Below are positions 40,060 through 51,423 of a stretch of DNA of 64,000 nucleotides, one piece after another. Positions within the stretch are counted from its first letter, which is position 1; each line of letters opens with the position of its first letter. The notes beneath the pieces were generated by a model. The model searched no databases, was not told the DNA's origin, and was given only the letters and a program-made list of their open reading frames with translations. The stretch lies in NCBI RefSeq assembly GCF_030345795.1, contig NZ_JAUALB010000001.1, positions 248,001 through 312,000 of the forward strand, in the 5' to 3' direction. This DNA is from Micromonospora sp. WMMA1363 (GTDB lineage Bacteria > Actinomycetota > Actinomycetes > Mycobacteriales > Micromonosporaceae). Both the position numbers and the translations under genes were made by a program.

Positions 40060-40728
40060 TCACGCCTCCCGTGGCGCGACCGCGGGGCCCAGCTCGGCGG
40101 CCGCCAGGATGCGCTCGCGATCCGGGCCGTACGCGACGCTGACAAGGAAGCAGCCGGTGCCGGGGCGGAGCAGCGCCGGCACGTCCAGCAGGGCGGCTCC
40201 CCGGATCAGAACCGCGGCCAGTTCCCGGTCGGTGAGCCGGACCCCGAGGATGTGCCGGCGTACGTGCCGGCCGCCGGCCAGCAGCGCGGCCCGCCAGGCC
40301 GCCGCGGCGAGGCGGGATCGCCACATCCGCCGGGCGGCCGAGGCGCCGGGCGCCGGACCACCGAGCAGCTCGCGCCGCCCCTGCCGCCAGCCGGCTGCCA
40401 GCGCGGTGGCGTACGCGTGTCGGTGTGCGGCCGGCACGGTGAGGCGGTGCAGCTCGTAGCGGCGGCGTAGCCCCCCGACGGCGCGTTCGTGAGTGACCGG
40501 GATACCGAGCCGGTCGAGCAGTTGCCGCATCCGCTGGGCGGCGTCCTCCCGGTTGAATTCGACGATTCCGGGCCGGTACGCGGGTGTGGTATGCCGGGGC
40601 CCGACCGCTGCCGGCGGGGTCACACAGCGCAGCAGGCAGGCGGACTCGAACGCGTCGGCCAGGGTCAGCCAGTCCAGTGGTGGCGGAGTCGACGGCGGTT
40701 GGGGCCGGTCGAGCAGGATGGGTTCCAC
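40060..40728 (-). CDS. Hypothetical protein, possible duplicated LAGLIDADG/WhiA-like fold
   Basis: 222 residues without signal peptide or membrane helix. Two similar halves are suggested: ADAFESACLLRC...RPGIVEFNREDAAQRMRQLLDRLG and, later, RLAAAAWRAALLAGGRHVRR...LGVRLTDRELAAVLIRGAAL. The AWRAALLAGG segment recalls the helix of LAGLIDADG-like domains such as in WhiA, but catalytic acids are not clear. I would call this weak resemblance only. It is flanked by the TAXI gene and the YaaA gene, all on the minus strand. Function unknown. Confidence 0.55.
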   Translation of the reverse strand: MEPILLDRPQPPSTPPPLDWLTLADAFESACLLRCVTPPAAVGPRHTTPAYRPGIVEFNREDAAQRMRQLLDRLGIPVTHERAVGGLRRRYELHRLTVPAAHRHAYATALAAGWRQGRRELLGGPAPGASAARRMWRSRLAAAAWRAALLAGGRHVRRHILGVRLTDRELAAVLIRGAALLDVPALLRPGTGCFLVSVAYGPDRERILAAAELGPAVAPREA

Positions 40729-40833
40729 CTCGGGGACTCCTTCGCGACGTCGGGTTCTCCTACCGTCGTCGCTGCACCCCGCCGGTGGAACACATCCGGC
40801 CCAGGCTTGAGGAAATCTTGCGCGTCGCCACCC

Positions 40834-41631
40834 CTACAACTCGGTGACAACGATATCGACCTGGCGCGGCCGACCGGCCTTGGTCGGGTGTTCCACCACC
40901 GGATACTTGAGGTCCCGTAGCGTGGTCAGCAGGCCGTCGGCGGTGCGTGGCCGGGCTCCGGCGGTCAGCAGGTCCCGGACGAGCCGTCCCTTGGTCGCCT
41001 TGTTGAAGTGGCTGACCACCGACCGGACGGGCACTCCGTCGACCTCCCGTTCGTGCAGCACCCGGACGGTGACCGTGCGGGCCGCGGTCGCGTCGCGTGG
41101 GGCCCAGGTGGCCGCGTACCCGCCGGAGCGCAGGTCCAGCACCGGCCCGTTCCCGGCCGCCGCGGCCATCGCGGGGGCCAGGGCGCGTCGCCAGTACGCG
41201 GACAGCGCCCCCACCCCGGGCAGTCGCGCGCCGATCGGGCAGCGGTAGGGCGGGATCCGGTCGGTGAGCCGGACCGCGCCCCAGAGACCGGAGCTGATCA
41301 GGATCGTGCGGCGGGCGGCGCGCAGCGCCGCCGGGGGCAGGGAGGCGAGGTCGAGGGCCTCGTACAGCACCCCCGTGTAGCGGCGCTCGGCCGGTGCGGT
41401 GGCGGCCTCCCGCAGCCGGGCGTTGCGTCGTAGCTCACCGCGTTGTCCCGGGCTCAGGCCCAGCGCGGTCAGGGCGTCCTCCTCGTCGCCGGCGGCGCAG
41501 AGCGCGACCAGCGCCGTCAGCACCTCCTCGCGGGCCGGGGTCAGGTCCGGCAGCGTGAGGCGGGCGAGGTCCAGCCGCCGGCCGCTGCCGGTGTCGGCCT
41601 TCCCCTCGGAGGGCGGCAGCAGGATGAGCAT
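40834..41631 (-). CDS. yaaA: YaaA-family peroxide-stress protein
   Basis: 265 residues with the YaaA (DUF328) hallmarks. The N-terminus is LILLPPSEGKAD. The middle has YTGVLYEALDLASLP, ILISSGLWGAVRLTDRIPPYR and LDLRSGGYAATW. The end carries VVSHFNKATKGRLVRDLL and the tail RQVDIVV. In E. coli the homologue lowers intracellular free iron during peroxide stress and binds DNA. Length is normal and no extra domain is present. No operon partner suggests a more specific role. Confidence 0.9.
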   Translation of the reverse strand: MLILLPPSEGKADTGSGRRLDLARLTLPDLTPAREEVLTALVALCAAGDEEDALTALGLSPGQRGELRRNARLREAATAPAERRYTGVLYEALDLASLPPAALRAARRTILISSGLWGAVRLTDRIPPYRCPIGARLPGVGALSAYWRRALAPAMAAAAGNGPVLDLRSGGYAATWAPRDATAARTVTVRVLHEREVDGVPVRSVVSHFNKATKGRLVRDLLTAGARPRTADGLLTTLRDLKYPVVEHPTKAGRPRQVDIVVTEL

Positions 41632-41694
41632 CGGCGACTCCTCGATCGGCCTCGGCGCCCGTCGCGCCGGCGGCCGCCAGCCTACGTCCCGGCG

Positions 41695-43308
41695 CTACCG
41701 CCAGGGCCGCACCGGCGTCTCCGGGTGGTAAACGCGATATCCGCCGACCTCGACGACGAGTGCGGCGTCGGCCCGGTCCCCCAGCAGCCGGCGCAGCCGC
41801 CGCTCCAGCGACGAGCCGGACTCCACCACGTACCCCGGGCGGTCGGCTGCCGCGACCCGGTCCCAGTACGGCGGGTAGCGGTTCTGGCCAGGGGTGAAAC
41901 CCTCGTCGAGCACCCCGCAGACCACCTCCTCGCGGGTGTTGAAGATCAGGCGGTTGCAGGTCCAGTAGTGGCCGTACACCTCCCGGGGGCCGTTCGCGCG
42001 CATCGCGTCGGCCAGGTCCCGGGCGGCCCGTTCCTCGGTTCGGGTGGCCCCGGTGCCGACGGCCGCGAACAGCACCGTGACCACTAGTGCGGCCGCGGCG
42101 AGGGCGGCGAGGGCAGCCGTCGCGACGGCACCGGTGAGCCGGCGGAGCGCACCGGCGCTGCCCCGCCAGGCGGGCACCGCCGCCCGCCACACCGGCCACA
42201 GCACCGCCGGCAGGGACAGCTGCAGCACCGACAGGTAGCGGACGTTGGCCAGCGGGTCGATGGCGGCGAGCGGGCTGCGGGCGTACGCCACCAGGGTCAG
42301 TGCCGCCCCGACGACCAGCGCGAGGTGTACGACCGGCGCGATCCGCCCGGCCCGGCCGGCGGCCCGGCGGTACGCGACCACGGCGACCACGGCGGCGGCC
42401 GCCAGCAGCACCGGGTAGAGCAACCCGAACAACGCCTGCCAGCGGCCGCAGCCGGAGACCGGGCAGAGTCCCGTGGCCAGTGGTATCCCCTCCAGCACCG
42501 CCCCGGAGACTCGCTGCGACCAAGGCGGGGCCGGCTCGGGCCGGGCGCCGATCTCGCGGAACACCGACAGCGAGTTCTCGCCGGGTGGCGCGAGCAGGTT
42601 GTCCCGGATGATCGGGGCGATACCGACCGCGAACCCGGCCACCAGCAGCGTGCCCGCCCAGCCGAGCAGCTCGCGGCGCGCCGCCCAGAGCAGCGTGAGG
42701 GTGGCGGCACCGACGTAGGGCAGGATCAGCCAGTCGGACCAGACGGCGACCCCGGCCAGCAGGCCGAACAGGCCCACGGCGAACCAGCGGTGCCGGATGG
42801 TGCCCCGGGCCAACCCCACGGCGACCAGCAGCATCACCAGCACCGCCACCTTGACCTCGGGGCGGCCGCCCACCACGGTCAGCTGGTCCCGCACCACCCG
42901 TTCGGAGCCCAGCGCCAGCAGCCCCACGACCAGCGTGGCGAACCAGGGCGAGCCGATCCGGCGGGTCAGCCGGTGGATCAGCCAGAGGAACAGCCCGTAC
43001 AGCACGAGCAGCGGCAGCCGCAGCACCGGCCAGCTCGGTCCGGCGAGCGCGACCAGGGGCGCCGCCAGGTAGGACTCCAACATCCCCATGTAGCGCTGCC
43101 CGTAGAGGAAGACCGGGTGTTCCCGGCCCTCGGAGATGTGCAGGGCAGCCAGGCCGAACGTCGCCTCGTCGCTGTTCGCTCCCGGTACGGTGTGCAGCGT
43201 GAGGACGAACCGGTACCCGACGCCGGCCGCCCCGAGCACGAGCGCGACGAGCGCAGGCCGATCCAGCTGCGGGCGCCACCGCCCGCCCAGTGGCTGATGT
43301 AGCGACAC
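41695..43308 (-). CDS. Polytopic membrane protein, GT-C-like glycosyltransferase
   Basis: 537 residues from GTG at 43308. A frame opening at 43467 would run over the divergent phosphatase gene. About eleven membrane helices are seen. The first extracytoplasmic loop has TVPGANSDEATFGLAALHI, with an acidic pair after helix 1, then FLYGQRYMGMLESYLAAPL. Both are typical of GT-C enzymes that use lipid-linked sugars. The C-terminal 140 residues form an extracytoplasmic domain (EVYGHYWTCNRLIFNTREEV). Conserved in actinobacteria without known substrate. It may glycosylate surface proteins or glycans, which is inference. Confidence 0.72.
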   Translation of the reverse strand: MSLHQPLGGRWRPQLDRPALVALVLGAAGVGYRFVLTLHTVPGANSDEATFGLAALHISEGREHPVFLYGQRYMGMLESYLAAPLVALAGPSWPVLRLPLLVLYGLFLWLIHRLTRRIGSPWFATLVVGLLALGSERVVRDQLTVVGGRPEVKVAVLVMLLVAVGLARGTIRHRWFAVGLFGLLAGVAVWSDWLILPYVGAATLTLLWAARRELLGWAGTLLVAGFAVGIAPIIRDNLLAPPGENSLSVFREIGARPEPAPPWSQRVSGAVLEGIPLATGLCPVSGCGRWQALFGLLYPVLLAAAAVVAVVAYRRAAGRAGRIAPVVHLALVVGAALTLVAYARSPLAAIDPLANVRYLSVLQLSLPAVLWPVWRAAVPAWRGSAGALRRLTGAVATAALAALAAAALVVTVLFAAVGTGATRTEERAARDLADAMRANGPREVYGHYWTCNRLIFNTREEVVCGVLDEGFTPGQNRYPPYWDRVAAADRPGYVVESGSSLERRLRRLLGDRADAALVVEVGGYRVYHPETPVRPWR

Positions 43309-43456
43309 GACCAACGCCCCCGTCGTCGTCCCGACCCCGAGTCTGGCACGCAGTTGCGGCGCAGCGGGCCGGTTCGGCCCGGACGGGCGGTGGCACCCTG
43401 GTGCGGGCCCGGCGTCACGCGTGGCCGACGCGCGCCGGTTGTGGCAGGGTGGCAGC

Positions 43457-44500
43457 GTGCCACCCACTCCCGCCGGCCAGTTGGCCGTTCCCCACCTGCA
43501 TCGGGCCGCGCGGATCGAGGACGCCGTTCACCACCTGGTCGAACGCCGGTTGCGGCGGACCGGCTGGCGTACCAACATCATCGCCTACGCCGGCTACGGC
43601 GCCCCCGGCTGGGTACGCGTGATGTGCCGGGTGCTGCTGGGGCGTCCGGACAACCGGCAGCGGGGCCGGCTGGAGAAGGTCCGGGGCTGGCGCAGCTTCA
43701 CCACGCTGCCGGCGAAGTACGTGACGGTGGCGATCGAGTCCGGCGGGGTGCGGCACGAGACGCGGACCGACCGCAGCGGCTTCGTCGACACGGTCGTGCC
43801 GGCGGACCTGCCGCCCGGCTGGGGTGCGGTGCGGATCAGCGGGGCGGAGGCGGAGCCGGTGGAGGCGCCGGTGCGCATCGTCGACCCGCAGGTGCGCTTC
43901 GGCATCCTCTCCGACATCGACGACACGGTGATGGTCACCGCGCTGCCCCGGCCGTTGCTCGCCGCCTGGAACACGTTCGTCCTCGACGAGCACGCCCGCG
44001 CGGCCGTGCCCGGGATGGCGGTGCTCTATGAGCGGCTGGTGACCGCCCACCCTGGCGCTCCGGTGTTCTACCTGTCCACCGGGGCGTGGAACGTCGCGCC
44101 GACCCTTACCCGCTTCCTGTCCCGGCACCTCTACCCGGCCGGGCCGTTGCTGCTCACCGACTGGGGCCCGACGGCGGACCGGTGGTTCCGCAGCGGCCGT
44201 GAGCACAAGCGGGCCACCCTGGCCCGGCTGGCCCGGGAGTTTCCCCGGGTGAAGTGGCTGCTGGTCGGTGACGACGGGCAGCACGACCAGGAGATCTACC
44301 GGGAGTTCGCCGCCGCCCACCCGGAGAATGTGGCCGGGGTGGCGATCCGCCGGCTGTCACCCACCCAGGCGGTGCTCGCCGGTAGCCTGCCCCACCCGGC
44401 CGGCAACAGCTCGTCGGCCGGCCCGGTGGGGCAGAAGTGGCTCTCCGCACCGGACGGCGCCGGCCTGTGGAGACTGCTGCGGGACGCGGGCCTGGTCTGA
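43457..44500 (+). CDS. App1-like phosphatidate phosphatase domain protein
   Basis: 347 residues from GTG at 43457 (an earlier GTG at 43421 is open). The N-terminal beta-sandwich contains GWRTNIIAYAGYGAPGWVRV and RSGFVDTVV. The catalytic half has the HAD-like D-x-D in GILSDIDDTVMVTALP (about 155-160), then VFYLSTGAWNV, LLTDWGPTADRWFR, KRATLARLAREFP and LLVGDDGQHDQEIY. In yeast App1 this domain removes phosphate from phosphatidate. Bacterial members are cytoplasmic and poorly studied. No partner gene is obvious. It converges with glgB across an AT-rich hairpin. Confidence 0.87.
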   Translation: MPPTPAGQLAVPHLHRAARIEDAVHHLVERRLRRTGWRTNIIAYAGYGAPGWVRVMCRVLLGRPDNRQRGRLEKVRGWRSFTTLPAKYVTVAIESGGVRHETRTDRSGFVDTVVPADLPPGWGAVRISGAEAEPVEAPVRIVDPQVRFGILSDIDDTVMVTALPRPLLAAWNTFVLDEHARAAVPGMAVLYERLVTAHPGAPVFYLSTGAWNVAPTLTRFLSRHLYPAGPLLLTDWGPTADRWFRSGREHKRATLARLAREFPRVKWLLVGDDGQHDQEIYREFAAAHPENVAGVAIRRLSPTQAVLAGSLPHPAGNSSSAGPVGQKWLSAPDGAGLWRLLRDAGLV

Positions 44501-44571
44501 CGTCGGACCGGCCCGACGCCGGTGGTCACCGCGCGAAGCTGACCGCGTCTCGACCATGACTGACCTGACAG

Positions 44572-44610
44572 GGTATTCCTGGCCGTCATAATATGTCGGT
44601 CAGGAATACC
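44572..44610. terminator. Convergent terminator between App1-like gene and glgB
   Basis: GGTATTCCTG (44572-44581) pairs with CAGGAATACC (44601-44610) across an AT-containing 19-base loop. It sits between two convergent stops and is strikingly AT-rich for this genome. Confidence 0.65.
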
Positions 44611-44621
44611 GAGGAACTCCG

Positions 44622-46711
44622 TTAGGCGGGGCGGAGCCACAGCACGCCGAGCGGGGGCACCCGGAGCGCCGCCGACGCCGGCATCCCGTGCCAGGGCACG
44701 TCCTCGGCGCGGACCTGTCCGAGGTTGCCCACCCCCGACCCGCCGTAGTGGTGGGCGTCGGTGTTGAGCACCTCCGCCCACGTCCCGCCGGCGGGCAGCC
44801 CGATCCGGTACCCCTCCAGCGGAAGCGCCGAGAAGTTCGCCACGCAGACCAGCGTCGCGCCGTCCGGGGCGATGCGAACGAACGAGACGGTGTTGTTGGC
44901 GACGTCGTCCCCGGCAATCCAGCGGAACCCGGCGGGCTCGGTGTCCTGCGCCCACAGTGCGGGGGTGCCCCGGTACTCGGTGTTGAGGTCGCGGACCAGC
45001 CGCTGCACCCCGGCCCGGCCGGGGTCGTGCAGCAGGCACCAGTCGAGGCCGCGTTCCTCGCTCCACTCCCGGTCGTCCGCCAGTTCGCAGCCCATGAAGA
45101 GCAGCTGCTTACCCGGGTGCGCCCACATGTACGCCAGCAACGCCCGCACGTTCGCCAGCCGCTGCCATGTGTCGCCGGGCATCTTGCCCGCGAGCGAACC
45201 CTTGCCGTGCACCACCTCGTCGTGGCTGATCGGCAGCACGTAGTTCTCGCTCCAGGCGTACGCGAGGGAGAACGTGAGCTGGTGGTGGTGATGCTGCCGG
45301 TAGATCGGGTCCTTCGACGTGTACAGCAGGGTGTCGTGCATCCACCCCATGTTCCACTTGAATCCGTAGCCGAGCCCGCCGGTGTCCGTTGACCGGGTCA
45401 CTCCCGGCCACGCCGTGGACTCCTCGGCGATCATCACCACTCCGGGGTGCTGCCGGTACACCGTCGCGTTCGTCTCCTGCATGAACGCGATCGCGTCCAG
45501 GTTCTCCCGGCCGCCGAACCGGTTGGGGACCCACTGGCCCTCGCCGCGGGAGTAGTCCAGATAGAGCATCGAGGCCACCGCGTCCACCCGCAGCCCGTCG
45601 ACGTGGAACTCCGCGCACCAGTACAGCGCGTTGGCCACCAGGAAGTTGCGTACCTCGCGGCGGCCGAAGTCGAAGACGTACGTGCCCCAGTCGGGGTGCT
45701 CGCCGCGGCGCGGGTCGGGGTGCTCGTACAGCGGGCGGCCGTCGAACCGGGCGAGCGCCCACTCGTCGCGGGGGAAGTGCGCCGGTACCCAGTCGAGGAT
45801 CACGCCGATCCCGGCGCCGTGCAGGGTGTCGACAAGGTACCGGAAGTCGTCCGGGCTGCCGAAGCGTGCGGTGGGGGCGTAGTAGCCGGTGACCTGGTAT
45901 CCCCAGGAGCCGCCGAACGGGTGCTCCATCACCGGCAGGAACTCCACGTGGGTGAAGCCCAGCTCGGTCACGTACGCCGTCAGCTGTTCGGCCAGCTCCC
46001 GGTAGCCGAGGCCCGGCCGCCAGGAGCCGAGGTGCACCTCGTACACACTCATCGGGTGGCGGTGCGGCTCGCGCCTCACCCGCCGTTCCAGCCAGGCCGC
46101 GTCGCGCCACTCGTACGTCGACCGATAGACCACCGACGCGGTGGCCGGCGGCACCTCCGCGGATGCCGCGAGGGGGTCCGCCTTGTCCCGCCAGCTTCCG
46201 TCGGCACCGAGGATCCGGAACTTGTAGCGGGCGCCCACGACCGCGCCGGGCACGAAGACCTCCCACACACCGTTCGACCCGAGCGACCGCATCGGCCAGC
46301 CGTCGTCCGGCGCCCAGCCGGTGAAGTCACCGACGACGCGGACCCCGCGCGCGTTGGGTGCCCAGACACTGAAGGCGACGCCCTCGTCGAAGACCCGGGC
46401 GCCGAGCACCTCCCAGAGCCGCTCGTGCCGGCCCTCACCGATGAGGTGCAGGTCCAGCTCGCCCAGCGTCGGCGGGTGGCGGTACGGGTCGTCGTGCACC
46501 TGCCCGTCGACGTCCACCCGGTAGTCGAGCACCTCGCCCGGGACGACCGTCTCGAAGATCCCGGCGTCGTGTACCCGCTTCATCGGGTGCCGCTCTCCGT
46601 CGACGAGCACCCCGACGTCACCGGCGCCACGCCGCAGCGTCCGGATCGTGGTACGCCCGCCGGCCGGGTGCGCCCCGAGTACCGCGTGCGGGTCGTGGGT
46701 ATGGCCGGCGA

Positions 46712-46724
<13 letters not shown>
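44622..46724 (-). CDS. glgB: 1,4-alpha-glucan branching enzyme
   Basis: 700 residues. The start [19 protein letters not shown] is the N1 domain, followed by a CBM48 domain ([20 protein letters not shown]). The GH13 barrel has [19 protein letters not shown], the nucleophile in [12 protein letters not shown] (about 380), the acid in [10 protein letters not shown] (about 433) and [16 protein letters not shown]. It transfers glucan segments to make alpha-1,6 branches in glycogen. An RBS AAGGA lies about 10 bases before the ATG. It follows glgE closely in the same transcript, the usual arrangement of the GlgE pathway, where GlgB branches the chains that GlgE extends. Confidence 0.95.
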
Positions 46725-48794
<2,070 letters not shown>

Positions 48795-48834
48795 CGGTTC
48801 AACCTACTGCGCGAGATCGCGGCGCGCTCGGGGG

Positions 48835-50043
48835 TCAGCCGGCCCCGCCCACCGACCGGTACACCTCCAGCGTCCGCTGGGCGATCCTGTCCCAGGAAAA
48901 GTGCTCCACCGCGCGCCGCCGCCCGGCCCGCCCGAACTCCGCGGCCCGCCCGGGGTCGGCCAGCACCTCGTTGATCCGGGCTGCCAGGTCGGCCACGAAC
49001 CGCTCCGGGTGCAGCGGCCGACCGGTGCCGTCGCCGGCCTGCTCGATCGACACCAACAGCCCGGTCTCGCCGTCCGCCACGACCTCGGGGATACCACCGG
49101 TGGCGGTGGCCACCACCGCGGTCTCACAGGCCATCGCCTCCAGGTTGACGATGCCCATCGGCTCGTAGACCGACGGGCAGACGAAGACGGTGGCGTGGGT
49201 GAGTACCTGGATCACCTCGTGCTTGGGGAGCATCTCGGCCACCCACACCACCCCCGACCGGGTGGCCCGTAGCTCGGCGACCAACCCCGCTACCTCGGCC
49301 GCGATCTCCGGTGTGTCGGGCGCCCCGGCCAGCAGCACGAGCTGCGTGTCGGCGGGCAGCTTCCGGGCGGCCCGCAGCAGGTAGGGCAGGCCCTTCTGCC
49401 GGGTGATCCGGCCGACGTACACCACGCTGGGGCGGGCCGGGTCGATGTCGAGCCGGTCGACCACGTCGGTGCCGCGGTCCGGAGCGTACTGCTCGGTGTC
49501 GATGCCGTTGTACACCACCTGCACCCGGTCCGGGTGCACCGCCGGGTAGGCGGTGAGCACGTCCTGCCGCATCCCCGCGCTGACCGCGATCACCGCGTCG
49601 GCCGCCTCCACCGCCGTCCGCTCGCACCAGGACGACAGCGCGTACCCGCCGCCGAGCTGCTCGGCCTTCCACGGGCGCAGCGGCTCCAGGCTGTGCGCGG
49701 TAACCACGTGTGGCACCCCGTACAGCAGCTTCGCGGTGTGTCCGGCGAGGTTCGCGTACCAGGTGTGGCTGTGCACCACGTCGGTGCCGGCGCACCCGGC
49801 GGCCATCGCCAGGTCCACCCCCATCGTCCGCAGCGCGGCGTTCGCGCCGGCCAGGCCGGCCGGATCGGCGTACGCGGTGACCCCGGGCTCGTTTCGCGGC
49901 GCACCGAAACAGTGGACCCGTACGTCGGCGAGGCGGCGTAGCTCCCGGGCGAGGTACTCGACGTGCACCCCGGCGCCGCCGTACACCTCGGGCGGGTACT
50001 CGCGGGTGAGCAGGTCGACGCGGAGCCCGGCGGAGTCGGTCAT
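48835..50043 (-). CDS. glgA: Glycogen synthase / maltose-1-phosphate synthase (GlgA/GlgM type)
   Basis: 402 residues from ATG at 50043. An upstream frame to 50070 lacks an RBS. The GT-B fold opens with LLTREYPPEVYGGAGVHVEYLA, whose GGAG loop binds ADP-glucose, followed by DVVHSHTWYANLAG, VVTAHSLEPLRPWK, VVYVGRITRQKGLPYLL and CPSVYEPMGIVNLEAMAC. The size and sequence fit the actinobacterial GT4 enzyme, which in mycobacteria (GlgM) makes maltose-1-phosphate from ADP-glucose and glucose-1-phosphate for GlgE. It lies 40 bases upstream of glgE and is divergent from glgC, so the context supports the GlgM role. Confidence 0.9.
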   Translation of the reverse strand: MTDSAGLRVDLLTREYPPEVYGGAGVHVEYLARELRRLADVRVHCFGAPRNEPGVTAYADPAGLAGANAALRTMGVDLAMAAGCAGTDVVHSHTWYANLAGHTAKLLYGVPHVVTAHSLEPLRPWKAEQLGGGYALSSWCERTAVEAADAVIAVSAGMRQDVLTAYPAVHPDRVQVVYNGIDTEQYAPDRGTDVVDRLDIDPARPSVVYVGRITRQKGLPYLLRAARKLPADTQLVLLAGAPDTPEIAAEVAGLVAELRATRSGVVWVAEMLPKHEVIQVLTHATVFVCPSVYEPMGIVNLEAMACETAVVATATGGIPEVVADGETGLLVSIEQAGDGTGRPLHPERFVADLAARINEVLADPGRAAEFGRAGRRRAVEHFSWDRIAQRTLEVYRSVGGAG

Positions 50044-50138
50044 GCTCGGCACCCTAGTGCAGAAATCCACGCCGCACCGGCTGCGGAATCATGCCCGTAC
50101 GAGTGGTGAAGTGGCGGCAGGGTAGATAGCGTCGGGAC

Positions 50139-51371
50139 ATGGCTGCCAAGGTGCTCGCGATCGTTCTGGCGGGTGGGGAGGGCAAGCGCCTGATGCCGCT
50201 CACCACGGACCGGGCGAAGCCGGCCGTCCCGTTCGGTGGGATGTACCGCATGGTCGACTTCGTTCTCTCCAATCTGGCCAATGCCGGCTACCGTAAGATC
50301 GTCGTGCTGACCCAGTACAAGTCCCACTCGCTGGACCGGCACATCACCAAGACCTGGCGGATGTCGACTCTGCTCGGTAACTACGTGACACCGGTGCCCG
50401 CCCAGCAGCGTCGTGGCCCGTGGTGGTTCGCCGGCTCGGCCGACGCGATCTACCAGAGCTTCAACCTGATCTACGACGAGCAGCCCGACTACGTGATCGT
50501 CTTCGGCGCCGACCACATCTACCGGATGGACCCGCGGCAGATGGTGGAGGAGCACATCGACTCCGGCGCGGACGTGACCGTGGCTGGCATCCGACAGCCG
50601 CTGTCCAGCGCCGACCAGTTCGGGGTGATCGAGGTCGGCGAGGACGGCCGGCGGATCCGGGCCTTCCGGGAGAAGCCCACCGACGCGATCGGCCTGCCGG
50701 ACTCGCCCGACGAGGTCTACGCCTCGATGGGTAACTACGTCTTCACCACGAAGGCGCTCTGCGACGCCGTGGAGCGTGACGCGGAGGACAAGGCCAGCAA
50801 GCACGACATGGGCGGCAGCATCATCCCGATGCTGGTCGAGCGCGGCGAGGCGAACGTCTACGACTTCCGGGACAACGAGGTGCCCGGCGACACCGATCGC
50901 GACCGCGGCTACTGGCGGGACGTCGGGACGCTCGACTCCTTCTACGTCGCCCACATGGACCTGATCAACGTCCATCCGGTGTTCAATCTCTACAATTTCG
51001 ACTGGCCGATCTACACCGAGCAGCCGCCGTTCCCGCCGGCGAAGTTCGTCCACCAGTGGGGCGAGCGGGTCGGCCGGGCGGTGGCGTCGATGGTCTCGCC
51101 GGGAGCGGTGATCTCCGGTTCACTGGTGGAGAATTCCGTTATCTCGCCCAAGGTGAAGGTGCACTCCTGGGCGCACGTCGACAGCGCCGTGCTCATGGAG
51201 GGCGTCGAGATCGGCCGGCACGCGGTGGTCCGCCGGGCCATCCTGGACAAGAACGTGTGCGTACCCGAGGGCGTCGAGATCGGCGTGGACCTGGAACGGG
51301 ACCGACAGCGCTACACCGTCTCCGACAACGGCATCGTCGTCATCGGCAAAGGTCAGAAGGTGGAACCGTGA
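50139..51371 (+). CDS. glgC: Glucose-1-phosphate adenylyltransferase
   Basis: 410 residues. The nucleotidyltransferase domain begins [18 protein letters not shown], with the activator/catalytic lysine in [11 protein letters not shown]. It continues with [22 protein letters not shown], the glucose-1-phosphate-binding FREKP, and [14 protein letters not shown]-terminal left-handed beta-helix follows ([19 protein letters not shown]). It makes ADP-glucose, the committed donor for the divergent glgA/glgM gene 95 bases away. A -10-like TAGATA lies ten bases before the ATG. It is followed by pgm, which supplies glucose-1-phosphate. Confidence 0.95.
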   Translation: MAAKVLAIVLAGGEGKRLMPLTTDRAKPAVPFGGMYRMVDFVLSNLANAGYRKIVVLTQYKSHSLDRHITKTWRMSTLLGNYVTPVPAQQRRGPWWFAGSADAIYQSFNLIYDEQPDYVIVFGADHIYRMDPRQMVEEHIDSGADVTVAGIRQPLSSADQFGVIEVGEDGRRIRAFREKPTDAIGLPDSPDEVYASMGNYVFTTKALCDAVERDAEDKASKHDMGGSIIPMLVERGEANVYDFRDNEVPGDTDRDRGYWRDVGTLDSFYVAHMDLINVHPVFNLYNFDWPIYTEQPPFPPAKFVHQWGERVGRAVASMVSPGAVISGSLVENSVISPKVKVHSWAHVDSAVLMEGVEIGRHAVVRRAILDKNVCVPEGVEIGVDLERDRQRYTVSDNGIVVIGKGQKVEP

Positions 51372-51423
51372 GCACGAGGAGTGAGCTTGCGAGCCCCGCA
51401 GTCGTGAACGAAAGGCAGGCACC
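51372..51423 (+). other. Short spacer between glgC and pgm
   Basis: It contains GAGTGAGCTTGCGAGCCCC, then CGCAGTCGTGAACGAAAGG, then the pgm GTG. From memory, very similar spacers occur before many genes in Micromonospora relatives, so this may be a dispersed intergenic element. Only this copy is visible here. Confidence 0.3.

Noticed and set aside
43309..43467. Longer N-terminus for the GT-C-like membrane protein
   Set aside because: It would overlap the divergent App1-like gene and adds a polar, low-complexity stretch not expected before the first membrane helix.
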